64,000 nucleotides of DNA, taken from contig CAWFKW010000002.1 in the NCBI GenBank assembly GCA_963816535.1, forward strand, positions 62,001-126,000, written 5' to 3'. The translations under genes were made by a program, and so were the position numbers. The DNA comes from CAWFKW01 sp963816535. Its GTDB lineage: Bacteria > Bacteroidota > Ignavibacteria > Tepidaquicellales > OLB5. Shown piece by piece: positions 16,760-25,402 of this stretch. Within the stretch, counting starts at the first letter, position 1. Each line of letters begins with the position of its first letter. Under the pieces are notes generated by a model. That model saw only the letters and a program-made list of their open reading frames with translations, did not search any database and was not told where the DNA came from.

Positions 16760-18028
16760 TTACGTTTTCAGTTTCTTTTTCTTTGCCGCGGGGAACAATA
16801 CGTTATTTAATATAAGCCTGTAACCCGGAGAGTTTTTATACAGCGAAAGATCTGTTTTAGGATCGCCCACGGCGTGCTGGTAGTCTTCAGGGTCATGACC
16901 GCCATAGAAAGTAAACGTGCCTCTTCCCAGGTTGCCGTGAATATATTTGACCCAATCGGTTCCGTCGTTTTTAGCAAGTATTGTAATATCGGGTTTGATA
17001 AACCTTTCATGAAAACCTGACTCCTGCCCCAGGAACCCTTTTATAACAGAAGTGTGGTCCTGCGTCAGCATTGAGGGTACCGGGTCGTCTTTGGCTGAGA
17101 AATCGAACAGTGTGAAATAATCGTTATACTGTCCTTTAAGAATCTCTTCATCGGTAATATCCAGGTCTGAATATTCATATACATACGGGTTCATAATAAA
17201 TTTAAAATTCTGGAATGCGAAACATTCCGAATAATCGAGCTTATCATTTGCGTTCGGGTCGGCGGGGTCGCCGTCATACATTGACTCGCAAATATCAGTA
17301 TACTGCGCCGCCAGCGCCATATCGGGAGTCGTAGTACCGGAGCACATTGTAAATAAAAATCCGCCGTTCATAACATATTCACGAAGCTTTTTAACTACTG
17401 CAAGCTTAAGCTGGGAAACCTTCGAGAAACCCATCTTTTTTGCCATATCTTCATTAGTCTGCTTCTGGGTAAGATACCACGGCGCAGTGCCGAACGCTGC
17501 AAAGAACTTCCCGTACTGTCCGGTAAAATCCTCATGATGAAGATGCACAAAGTCATATCCTTTCAGCTTTCCATCCAGCACTTCTTCATCCCAAAGCTTA
17601 TCATAAGGTATTTCGGTATAATCAAGAACAAGCTGAACGGCGTCATCCCAGGGCAGCGTATTAGGCGGCACGTAGACGGCGATCTTGGCGACTTTCTCAA
17701 GCCTTACAACGTCCATGTTATTTTTGGGGTCCTGAACCTCGGCATAGATCTGAGCGGCCTGCGTTCCCGAAATAGCTTCAGAGCTAACGCCTTTATCTTT
17801 ACATTCAGCTTCAAGCTCGGGAGAATAATCGAACATGAACGATCCGCCGCGATAATTCAAAAGCCAGTCAAGTTCCTTGCCGTGCAGTAAATGCCGGTAT
17901 GCGACGCCGTAAGCTCTTAGATGGTCGGTCTGTGAATTTACATCCATCGGGATAAGGAGCTTTTGCTGGGCAAAAACAACATTAGCGGCAATAAAAGCGG
18001 ATAAAACAAACAAAAAAATCTTTTTCAT
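16760..18028 (-). CDS. Secreted protein of the family mislabelled asparagine synthetase B
   Basis: 422 residues with a signal peptide (about 1-20, ending VFAQ). Distinct motifs: QKLLIPMDVNSQTDHLRAYG, DWLLNYRGGSFMFDYS, YDFVHLHHEDFTGQYGKF, and MNGGFLFTMCSGT. Bacteroidota proteins with these motifs are commonly labelled asparagine synthetase B, but none of the glutaminase or synthetase motifs of AsnB is present and the protein is exported. The His-rich HLHHEDF segment and the GGFLFTMCSG strand-turn resemble class I amidotransferase-like folds such as DUF4159, so a binding or hydrolase role outside the cytoplasm is possible. Function unknown. Confidence 0.75.
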   Translation of the reverse strand: MKKIFLFVLSAFIAANVVFAQQKLLIPMDVNSQTDHLRAYGVAYRHLLHGKELDWLLNYRGGSFMFDYSPELEAECKDKGVSSEAISGTQAAQIYAEVQDPKNNMDVVRLEKVAKIAVYVPPNTLPWDDAVQLVLDYTEIPYDKLWDEEVLDGKLKGYDFVHLHHEDFTGQYGKFFAAFGTAPWYLTQKQTNEDMAKKMGFSKVSQLKLAVVKKLREYVMNGGFLFTMCSGTTTPDMALAAQYTDICESMYDGDPADPNANDKLDYSECFAFQNFKFIMNPYVYEYSDLDITDEEILKGQYNDYFTLFDFSAKDDPVPSMLTQDHTSVIKGFLGQESGFHERFIKPDITILAKNDGTDWVKYIHGNLGRGTFTFYGGHDPEDYQHAVGDPKTDLSLYKNSPGYRLILNNVLFPAAKKKKLKT

Positions 18029-18092
18029 TGCTTACAAGTTATAGAGATAAGTTTTACTAATCAATTTAAATATTATAACTATTGGAATGCTA

Positions 18093-18112
18093 TTGTCATT
18101 CCCGCGTGACAA
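18093..18112. repeat. Short inverted repeat in the divergent promoter region
   Basis: TTGTCA (18093-18098) and TGACAA (18107-18112) flank TTCCCGCG in the 160-nt gap between the secreted protein gene and recG. It could be an operator or a fragment of a dispersed palindrome. Confidence 0.35.
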
Positions 18113-18188
18113 GTTAGGTATAATTTTTACTTTATTTTCCTCAAAGTTGTTTCCTTAAATGTTTATATTTGTAATATAAATCAGAGAT

Positions 18189-20279
18189 TTGTCTAAAGAA
18201 AAAATTCCGGAAATATCATATATCAAAGGGGTCGGGCCGAAACGCGCCCTTGCTTTTGAGTCGCTTGGAATACAACGAATCGAAGACCTCTTTACGATCT
18301 ATCCAAGAGATTATTTGATCAACACGAAGATTATCAGCCTTGGTAAATACCGGGATTGCAACGTGTTGATTGCCGGAGAAATCACAGATAAACAGGCTCC
18401 AAGAAGGCCCAATCATCCGCTGAAAGTGATGGTAAAAGACTCAACAGGCGCTTTGGAATGCCTTATCTGGGGCAACTTCTTTTACAGGGAACGGCAGTTC
18501 CAGGTTGGCGACAAATATATGTTCTGGGGTAAAGTAAATTACAATACTTTTGAACACGGCGTGCAGTTTGACCTTCGCGACCACAAGAAATTTGACGCCG
18601 GCGACGAAGAGCTGTTAAAATATCCTCTCATACCGCTTTACATTTTATCAGGCGAGCTTAAGAAAACGTGGGTGAAACCCCTTACTCTTACCAAAATAGT
18701 ATTTAATGCGCTGAAGAATTATTCCGGCAGGATAAATGAAGTTTTGTCGGAAAAAATAAGAAATGAAAATGACCTTCTGGAACACAAGAGCGCTATCCTG
18801 AGGATCCATTACCCTCATTCATCTGAAGATAAGGAAACAGCAAGAATGACTCTGGCTTTTGAAGAACTATTCTACCTTCAGCTTGTTCTGGCTCTAAGGA
18901 GAAAAAGCATCGAGCAGGAAGAAAAAGGAATTTCGTTCGTAAAAGTCGGGGAGAAATTTGAAAAGCTGTTTAAAGACTTACTGGGATTTGAGCTTACCAA
19001 AGCGCAGATGAAAGTAATTAAAGAGATCCGCGCCGATATGAAATCCTCAAAACCAATGAACCGGCTTTTGCAGGGCGATGTAGGAAGCGGAAAAACCATA
19101 GTCGCGATATTCGCAATGCTGATTGCCATTGAAAACGGCTACCAGGCGGCATTCATGTGCCCGACGGAAATTCTGGCTGAACAGCATTACAAGGTCCTTA
19201 AACAGTATTTTGACTCACTTGGACTGAAGACGGCGCTTTTGGTTGGAGGACAGAAGAAAAAACTGAGAGATGAAATTCTTGATGATATCAAATCCGGCAA
19301 AGCAAACGTAGTTATCGGCACTCACGCTCTCATCCAGGAATCGGTGGAGTTTAAGAGCCTGGGCTTTGTTGTCATAGACGAACAGCATAAATTCGGCGTG
19401 GTACAAAGAGCTAAGCTCCGCGCCAAAGGACTGAACCCTGATGTGCTTGTTATGACTGCAACGCCGATTCCCAGGACGCTATCTCTGACAGTATACGGCG
19501 ACCTTGATGTATCGGTTATAGATGAGCTCCCAAAAAACCGGAAGCCGATAAAGACAGCGTTGAGATTTGAGAATGACAGGCTTAAGGTAAATAATTTTAT
19601 CCGCGATGAAATAAAAAAGGGGCGTCAGGCGTATATAGTTTATCCTATTATCGAAGAATCAGAGAAACTTGACCTGAAATCAGCTGTGGCGCATTATGAA
19701 TTGTTGAGCAAAAATGTTTTCAAAGATCTAAGGGTCGGCCTCGTTCACGGAAGGCTGCCTTGGCATGAAATCGACGATACGATCGAGGACTTCAAAAACA
19801 GGAAGCTTGACATACTGGTCACAACAACAGTCATAGAAGTAGGGATAGATATCCCTAATGCGACAATAATGGTAATAGAAGAAGCGCAGAGGTTCGGGTT
19901 ATCGCAGCTTCACCAGCTGCGCGGGCGGGTTGGCCGGGGCGCCGAGCAATCGTATTGTATATTAATAGCCGAAAGCCGCGGAGAAATTTCAAAGGAAAGA
20001 CTGGATACAATTGTCGAAACGACAGACGGGTTCAAGATTTCGGAAGTAGATATGAGGCTGCGCGGGCCCGGCGAATTTTTCGGGACAAGACAATCGGGAG
20101 ACCTGAAATTTAATGTCGCCGATATTTCAAAGGATTTGCCGCTCATCGAAAAAGCGAGGAACTCAGCTTTCAAACTTGCCGAAGACGACATACAACTAAG
20201 GAAAGAAGAAAACGGAGTAATACGCGAGTACTTTCTTGTAAATTATAAGGATTCAATGGATTTGATAAAAGTAGCTTAA
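18189..20279 (+). CDS. recG: ATP-dependent DNA helicase RecG
   Basis: 696 residues from TTG 18189, close to the usual RecG length. The N-terminal wedge/OB domain (about 50-160) has MVKDSTGALECLIWGNFFYR. Helicase motifs: GDVGSGKT (297-304, Lys302), DEQH (397-400), TATPIPRT and GRVGRG, followed by the family-specific FGTRQSGD end. RecG remodels stalled forks and branch-migrates Holliday junctions. It lies near the addAB pair on the same strand, giving a small recombination group. A TATATTTG at 18164-18171 fits the -7 element of Bacteroidota promoters. Confidence 0.96.
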   Translation: MSKEKIPEISYIKGVGPKRALAFESLGIQRIEDLFTIYPRDYLINTKIISLGKYRDCNVLIAGEITDKQAPRRPNHPLKVMVKDSTGALECLIWGNFFYRERQFQVGDKYMFWGKVNYNTFEHGVQFDLRDHKKFDAGDEELLKYPLIPLYILSGELKKTWVKPLTLTKIVFNALKNYSGRINEVLSEKIRNENDLLEHKSAILRIHYPHSSEDKETARMTLAFEELFYLQLVLALRRKSIEQEEKGISFVKVGEKFEKLFKDLLGFELTKAQMKVIKEIRADMKSSKPMNRLLQGDVGSGKTIVAIFAMLIAIENGYQAAFMCPTEILAEQHYKVLKQYFDSLGLKTALLVGGQKKKLRDEILDDIKSGKANVVIGTHALIQESVEFKSLGFVVIDEQHKFGVVQRAKLRAKGLNPDVLVMTATPIPRTLSLTVYGDLDVSVIDELPKNRKPIKTALRFENDRLKVNNFIRDEIKKGRQAYIVYPIIEESEKLDLKSAVAHYELLSKNVFKDLRVGLVHGRLPWHEIDDTIEDFKNRKLDILVTTTVIEVGIDIPNATIMVIEEAQRFGLSQLHQLRGRVGRGAEQSYCILIAESRGEISKERLDTIVETTDGFKISEVDMRLRGPGEFFGTRQSGDLKFNVADISKDLPLIEKARNSAFKLAEDDIQLRKEENGVIREYFLVNYKDSMDLIKVA

Positions 20280-20340
20280 TGATAATGAATAACTGAAGTT
20301 ACGCAAAATGATAAATTTGTAAAAAATTTTCATTTTTATG

Positions 20341-20404
20341 AGCTCCGTTAGGAGCGGAATATTTGTAGAAATTAATGAAAACAATTTTAGCTCCGTTAGG
20401 AGCG
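20341..20404. repeat. Paired stem-loop element with TTTGTAGAA linker
   Basis: Two identical units AGCTCCGTTAGGAGCG (20341-20356 and 20389-20404), each a 6-bp hairpin GCTCC/GGAGC with a GTTA loop, are 48 nt apart. The linker carries ATTTGTAGAA (20361-20370). The same design with other stem sequences is at 59011-59077. This is a dispersed palindromic repeat family. Confidence 0.8.
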
Positions 20405-20555
20405 ACATATGAAATGGATTCCAGCCTTCGCGCCTGCCTGCCGCCATGCCATAGGCAGGTAAACAGGCAAGGGAATGTTTTGCTTAACTTCAGTGAATAA
20501 TGAATACTTATTAGATACAGATGAAATCACCTCTCAAATTCCGGGCAATAAAAAA

Positions 20556-20582
20556 AAGCAGAGCCTTTTAAAGACTCTGCTT
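20556..20582 (-). terminator. Terminator of the T9SS propeller gene
   Basis: AAGCAGAG (20556-20563) pairs with CTCTGCTT (20575-20582). On the minus strand the stem is followed by a long T-run (A-run at 20549-20557). Confidence 0.8.
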
Positions 20583-20609
20583 CGGGAATATATAGGAGGG
20601 TTAAAAAAG

Positions 20610-22571
20610 TTATTTGATAAGCATCATTTTCTTAACGTCCGTGAAATTAACCGAGCCGTCCGTAGACTTAGCGCTTATCCTGTAGAAGTAAACGCCTGAG
20701 GCCAACTGTGAAGCGTTAAAGCTGTAATTGTATGTGCCTGCATTAAGATTTTGATCAACCAACGTACTGAGTACCTTACCTGTAATATCATATACAACAA
20801 GCTTAACAAAAGAAGATGCGGTTACCGAGAACTTAATGCTGGTTGACGGATTGAACGGATTTGGATAATTCTGCGCAAGATTGAATTTTGCCGGAGTTTC
20901 GTTAGTTTGATTGCTGATACCAAGCGTGGACTGGCATAATCTTGAAGAATAGAGACCTGAACCCGAGCCCATCGAATAGACTGCAAAACAGTCGTCTCCG
21001 CCGCCAATCCTGTAGCCGGCAATAGCTTTAGTATAAACTGTATCTACGCCGGGGGAAGAGATTGCAGTAGGATACGGCTCAGAAAAGCTTCCGTTAAAGA
21101 ATCCTGCATAATAACCTCTTGTTCCGCCGGTTGCGTCCTGAGTATATGCCACTTTGAACTGGTTAATGTAGCTTCTGATTGCAGTTATATCTACGCTTCT
21201 GCATCTGCTGACGTCCGGATCTATTATAGCGCCGGCCCAGGTAGCGCCGCCATCCAGAGTATTTAAATAATACGGGTCCCAGTCATTGCCGGAATAATTT
21301 CTCACGTAAACTATCATTCCGTAAAGGTTGCTGCTGCCGCCGTTGAAAGCTATTTTTGCGCCGTAATCCTGGTGAGTTTCAGCTATTGAACTGCCTGAGG
21401 TTGTTGAGCCGTAGTTATCGCTCCAAGCATAATAAATATTGTAGTTGCCCGATCCCGGAACATTGTAAACCGTAATTATCCTGTTGTAACCGCCTGAAGT
21501 CCTAAAGTAAGCTATGTCCGTCCACAAATAAGTGTTTGCAGGAACAGTTGACGAATACCAGTAGAAACTGCCGAATAAATTATTAGGATAGTTTATCACC
21601 GGGCTTGCTGCAAATGGGCTCGGCAAGTAAGCGTACTTCAGTTTATTAAAGTGCTGCGTGCCGCTGTAAGTTGAATCAAACGAACAGCTGACATAAATGT
21701 AAGTGGCGGTCGTGTAATTTGAATTGTCGCTGGTGATCCTCGGGTTATAATATCTGTTTGTAGTTGTTGCGTATCCAGGCCACAATAAATTATAGCCGCT
21801 GTAGATGTTTGTCGAAGTATTGAACCTGAAGAGCAGGCTGTACGACCTGCCGTTTACAAAGTCGCTGTATCCTGCAACGCCGTATAACCACATTGCCGAA
21901 CCGTCATAAGCAAGCTCTATATCAAGCTCGCCCGGCCTGAAATCTGAATTATCGAAGAAGTAAAAATAGTAAGCGTAGTTCCAGGTCTGTCCGCCGTCAT
22001 CTGAATAATATATCTTGCAGGTATCGCTCACTCCGGCTGAATAAACTGTCGACGCAACCCATATTCTTCCGGCATTCGGAAGGCCTGCCGGAACAGTTTG
22101 TGTGGCGCTCGACCAGATTCCTGAACCTGAAATAACGGTTGAATTTACATAGTCGGGATCGTTATGTCCGGGTTTATTTTCGCCCATTGCAATACCTCCC
22201 CGTGTATTTACGCTTGGAGTTAGCTGAACAGAAGATGTGCCGTTAAGCTGGTTTAACTGCGATTCAAGCTGTGATTTAAGCTGCATGTTATTGGAAGAGC
22301 GCGCAGCATCAAGCTGGCCGAGTAAATTCTGCTCCTGCGGGCTCATCGGATTTTGATGAGGCTGAACAGTTGTTAACGACTGAATGTCGTTTGTTGACTG
22401 TGAATTTGAATAAAGAACCTGCGGGGCAGGCGCCTGTTTGTTAGTTTGCGCAAAAATATTGAAGTTAATGATCCCTGAGATCATGATAACTATTATTGCG
22501 CTGATAAAGGGAATTGCAAACGGATATTCCGTTTTTGATGGGCGAGTGTTTCTGTTTGCTGAGTGTTTCAT
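20610..22571 (-). CDS. T9SS-secreted sialidase-like beta-propeller protein
   Basis: 653 residues. A long N-terminal segment with one hydrophobic stretch ending NIFAQ acts as signal peptide. A Gln/Asn/Ser-rich linker (about 45-115) leads into a repeat domain of Asp-box/BNR type (YYSDDGGQTWNY, YAWSDNYGSTTSG, LNTLDGGATWAG) expected to form a beta-propeller. The last 85 residues are a full type A sorting domain (LAQNYPNPFNPSTSIKF ... KKMMLIK). BNR folds occur in sialidases and in binding proteins; the catalytic Arg triad cannot be confirmed. Its start follows an A/G-rich leader (GAAAGGAAAAAAACAGCAATG). Confidence 0.9.
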   Translation of the reverse strand: MKHSANRNTRPSKTEYPFAIPFISAIIVIMISGIINFNIFAQTNKQAPAPQVLYSNSQSTNDIQSLTTVQPHQNPMSPQEQNLLGQLDAARSSNNMQLKSQLESQLNQLNGTSSVQLTPSVNTRGGIAMGENKPGHNDPDYVNSTVISGSGIWSSATQTVPAGLPNAGRIWVASTVYSAGVSDTCKIYYSDDGGQTWNYAYYFYFFDNSDFRPGELDIELAYDGSAMWLYGVAGYSDFVNGRSYSLLFRFNTSTNIYSGYNLLWPGYATTTNRYYNPRITSDNSNYTTATYIYVSCSFDSTYSGTQHFNKLKYAYLPSPFAASPVINYPNNLFGSFYWYSSTVPANTYLWTDIAYFRTSGGYNRIITVYNVPGSGNYNIYYAWSDNYGSTTSGSSIAETHQDYGAKIAFNGGSSNLYGMIVYVRNYSGNDWDPYYLNTLDGGATWAGAIIDPDVSRCRSVDITAIRSYINQFKVAYTQDATGGTRGYYAGFFNGSFSEPYPTAISSPGVDTVYTKAIAGYRIGGGDDCFAVYSMGSGSGLYSSRLCQSTLGISNQTNETPAKFNLAQNYPNPFNPSTSIKFSVTASSFVKLVVYDITGKVLSTLVDQNLNAGTYNYSFNASQLASGVYFYRISAKSTDGSVNFTDVKKMMLIK

Positions 22572-22761
22572 TGCTGTTTTTTTCCTTTCGTTTTAGTTTT
22601 TTTGAATTTTTTTGATTATTGTTATTTGTACTTCTTGTCACAAATATATTTTTTAAGCTTTCAGAATTTCTTACAGTAACCTTACAGTTTCATATTATTG
22701 TTATTTAATGACTTATATGGGCAGGACTTGAAGCGCGTCAAATGCAGAACATGGGATTATA

Positions 22762-23442
22762 TTGTTTAACTTGAAGCGATTAATTATTTTGCATTTTAAC
22801 AAGCACGCTGATCTCATGCGCTTCAAAGCACTAATTTTCCTTGTTTTACTTGCGTTAGCATTCTGGACTGAAATGTTCTATTTTAAACATTTCAATTTCT
22901 GGTATGAGATGATAATAGCAGCTGGGGCCCTTGCCGGAATTTCGATTTATCTAAATCACCGGGCGGGGCCCGATATAAATTTCAGGTTATATTACTTTGA
23001 GAATAAATATATCCTTGCAGGCATAATATCGGCGGCGGTTCTGTATCTTGTATTCTTTGCGGGGGACAGGATCTCGGACCTCATCTTTAACTTTGCGGAT
23101 AAACAGGTAAACGGAGTTTATTCAAACAAATCGCTTCTTGACCCTACGGTAATAGGTTTATTACTTTTCTTTTTCATTGGTCCTGCGGAAGAAATATTCT
23201 GGCGGGGATTTGTTCAGGATACGCTGGCGCATAAATTCGGAGAGAATGCAGGGTGGATTATAGCATCAATTATTTACGGAGCTGTTCACATAGTAGCTCT
23301 TAATTTTATGCTTTTTATGGCGGCTCTTATATGCGGATTCTTCTGGGGCTACATTTTTAAGCGTTATAAATCTCTCTGGCCGGGAATAATTTCACACGCC
23401 CTTTGGGATCTGACAATATTTGTATTACTTCCGGTTAGGTAA
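22762..23442 (+). CDS. CPBP (CAAX protease-like) membrane metallo/glutamic protease
   Basis: 226 residues with about six to seven hydrophobic helices. The family motifs are present near the C-terminus: AEEIFWRGF (EExxxR), YGAVHI (His) and IISHALWDL (His and Asp). Eukaryotic Rce1 members cut prenylated CAAX proteins; bacterial members act in bacteriocin immunity or envelope processing. The start is TTG 22762, but ATG 22816 (MRFKALIFLV) would also keep the first helix. Target unknown. Confidence 0.85.
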   Translation: MFNLKRLIILHFNKHADLMRFKALIFLVLLALAFWTEMFYFKHFNFWYEMIIAAGALAGISIYLNHRAGPDINFRLYYFENKYILAGIISAAVLYLVFFAGDRISDLIFNFADKQVNGVYSNKSLLDPTVIGLLLFFFIGPAEEIFWRGFVQDTLAHKFGENAGWIIASIIYGAVHIVALNFMLFMAALICGFFWGYIFKRYKSLWPGIISHALWDLTIFVLLPVR

Positions 23443-23478
23443 TTCAATTACAAATTACTAATTTCCGAAGTAAAACAG

Positions 23479-23502
23479 AAAAGGGGCTCAAGCGCCCCTT
23501 TT
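23479..23502. terminator. Bidirectional terminator
   Basis: AAAAGGGGC (23479-23487) pairs perfectly with GCCCCTTTT (23494-23502) between convergent genes, with T-rich tails in both directions. It serves the CPBP gene and the minus-strand secreted protein gene. Confidence 0.8.
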
Positions 23503-23527
23503 GTGTTATTAAAAATTCAGCGAATCA

Positions 23528-23935
23528 TTATTTTGTTATCTCAATAAGTGCGCTGGCAACGGTCTGCCTTGAGCTGTTCAGAAGAAATACCCTGAAGACG
23601 CCCGGCTTATCGAAATTCAGATCTTTGCTTGCGAAATAAATGTATTTCATATCAGCTGTAACCGTATACGGAAAATCTTTGTAATACTCAAATTTCCCGG
23701 AATTGCAGTTGAACTTGTCAAACTGTATTGTAACATCCGTTAAGCCTAAAGCGTAATCGCATTTAACCATAACGGTCAGGTAACCTGTTGTAAAGCGGTC
23801 GCTAATACCGACTTCGCCGCCGTCATATTTCTCGCAGAAATACATAACCGGCGCGCTTTGGGCATGCGCTTTGTTTGAAAATCCCACAAGCAATACCAGT
23901 GTGAAGATGCCGATTAAAACCTTAATTTTGTTCAT
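23528..23935 (-). CDS. Small secreted protein, paralogue of the 2.1 kb lipoprotein
   Basis: 135 residues with a signal peptide (about 1-25, cleavage after AHA) and no lipobox Cys. The mature part matches the lipoprotein encoded at 2098-2520: MYFCEKY, LTVMVKC, DFPYTV, YIYF and a last ALIEI strand. Its leader (AGAAAGGGGAAA before ATG) is also shared with that gene, so both coding and leader sequence descend from a common source. Function unknown; a compact beta domain is likely. Confidence 0.8.
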   Translation of the reverse strand: MNKIKVLIGIFTLVLLVGFSNKAHAQSAPVMYFCEKYDGGEVGISDRFTTGYLTVMVKCDYALGLTDVTIQFDKFNCNSGKFEYYKDFPYTVTADMKYIYFASKDLNFDKPGVFRVFLLNSSRQTVASALIEITK

Positions 23936-24022
23936 GTTTTTCCCCTTTCTGATTGATCATAATTGTTTTTTCCAAATTTTCTTTGTGCAATTTAATAAAA
24001 AAATCGCACTTATTATATACCC

Positions 24023-25150
24023 TCAGAACCGCTTCATACGGTCCCCAAGGGCTTTTTTATAAACGCCTTCAATATTATGCAGCATAACGTCTTCCGTAAA
24101 CCTTGAATTTATTATATTCAGGCTCTCCTGCCCCATTCGCTTTCTGAGATTTTCGTCTTTTAAGAGCAGGATCAGCTTCTCCGATATCAGCCCCGGTTTC
24201 TTATCTTCAACTATAAATCCGTTAATTCCTTCATCAACCATTGCCGGCATATCGCCTACTCTTGTTATCACCATCGGCAGTCCCTGCGCCAAAGCATAAA
24301 GCATTGAATAGGGAAATGTTTCGCCTCCGCCTTCAACAGATGTATGCGCGTATATATCAAACGCTGAATAAACCGCCTGCATGTCGTCTCTGAAACCCGG
24401 GAAAATCACGGCATCCTTAACGCCGAGCGATTCTGCAAGCGAGTGAAGCTGTTTTTCAAGCTTCCCGCTCCCAACTATCATTAATCTTGTCGACGGAAAT
24501 TCGCGCAGCGCCGCGGGAAAAGCACGCAGTAAATATTCCTGCCCTTTAAATTCGACCATTCGCCCCACATTTCCAATCAATACCTGGTTATCGTTTAAGC
24601 CAAATTCGCTTCTTACCTTAGCGCGCAGGCTCAGGTCCCGTTTCATAGATTCCGGCGCGATACCAAGATGAATCAAGGTAATCTTGTCTTCTTTTATGCT
24701 GTCGTCTTTCAACAAAAGCTCTTTAGTACACTCGCCATCCACAATAAACTGGTCCACCAACCTCGTGTTGCGGTACCAGTGGGTTGGATTATATTCAATG
24801 GAGTGGAAACTGTGGTTTGTGGTTACATGTTTTACCCCCGCCCATTTGGCGGCAAAGGCGCCCGCTGTCCGGTCATAATTCGTATTTGAATGAACCAGGT
24901 CGATCCTGTTTTCAACAATAAATTTTTTGAGCGCGTTAATAATTTTCAGCAGTTTTCCTTTCCCTTTTTTTGGATAATCGAGAGGGAAAACGTTAATTCC
25001 TGCCTTTACGCATTTCTCATATATCAGGTTATCTTTTCTGCACGAAACCCAGACATTATGGCCGTTCTTCTTCAGTAAGTCGGCAAACTGGTAAACAAAG
25101 AACTCGCCGCCGCCGTAAATATCAAGCGCGTTTAATAATAATATATTCAT
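24023..25150 (-). CDS. Glycosyltransferase family 4 protein
   Basis: 375 residues from ATG 25150 (a TTG four codons upstream is less likely). GT-B fold: N-terminal acceptor domain beginning MNILLLNALDIYGGGEFF, and C-terminal nucleotide-sugar domain with GNVGRMVEFKGQEYLL, SALDIYAHTSVEGGGETFPY and EDKKPGLISEKL. The E(x)7E-type region VEGGGETFPYSMLYALAQGLP is typical of retaining GT4 enzymes that add sugars to lipid-linked polysaccharide precursors. It is divergent from the polyprenyl glycosylphosphotransferase gene, so both probably act on cell-surface polysaccharide. Confidence 0.9.
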   Translation of the reverse strand: MNILLLNALDIYGGGEFFVYQFADLLKKNGHNVWVSCRKDNLIYEKCVKAGINVFPLDYPKKGKGKLLKIINALKKFIVENRIDLVHSNTNYDRTAGAFAAKWAGVKHVTTNHSFHSIEYNPTHWYRNTRLVDQFIVDGECTKELLLKDDSIKEDKITLIHLGIAPESMKRDLSLRAKVRSEFGLNDNQVLIGNVGRMVEFKGQEYLLRAFPAALREFPSTRLMIVGSGKLEKQLHSLAESLGVKDAVIFPGFRDDMQAVYSAFDIYAHTSVEGGGETFPYSMLYALAQGLPMVITRVGDMPAMVDEGINGFIVEDKKPGLISEKLILLLKDENLRKRMGQESLNIINSRFTEDVMLHNIEGVYKKALGDRMKRF

Positions 25151-25236
25151 AATTATATACAAGTTAGTTTCATTTTATCAATTTCTAAATGGAAAATGGC
25201 GTTCTCATTTTGGGATATTTTTAGTACAGTGTTTTT

Positions 25237-25298
25237 GTGTCGGGACGAAAGTCCCGACACCACACAGCGCTGTGGCGCCAGGTCTTACGACCTGACGC
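25237..25298. repeat. Array of three stem-loops
   Basis: Three palindromes lie in tandem: GTGTCGGGAC/GTCCCGACAC with a GAAA loop (25237-25260), the perfect CACAGCGCTGTG (25263-25274), and GCGCCAGGTC/GACCTGACGC with a TTAC loop and one mismatch (25275-25298). They fill the divergent gap between two polysaccharide genes and resemble REP-type repeat clusters. Confidence 0.75.
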
Positions 25299-25402
25299 AG
25301 CGTTCTTATGAGCTTTTCCTAAAAGAGTAATTCATATACATATTTAATAAAGATTGATTTTTATATATTCGAATTAGAAAAAAATGCATATTTAGGCTGA
25401 TT

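Larger units (their letters stand above)
20280..20609. other. Intergenic region with stem-loop repeats
   Basis: This 330-nt stretch between the convergent recG and T9SS propeller genes has no convincing gene. It holds a paired stem-loop element (20341-20404), a palindrome-like GCCTGCCTGCC...GGCAGG (about 20432-20467) and the terminator of the minus-strand gene. An open frame at 20475-20699 overlaps that terminator and the end of the propeller gene and is discounted. Confidence 0.6.

Noticed and set aside
20475..20699. Open frame of 74 codons on the plus strand
   Set aside because: It runs through the terminator and the coding end of the T9SS propeller gene on the opposite strand.
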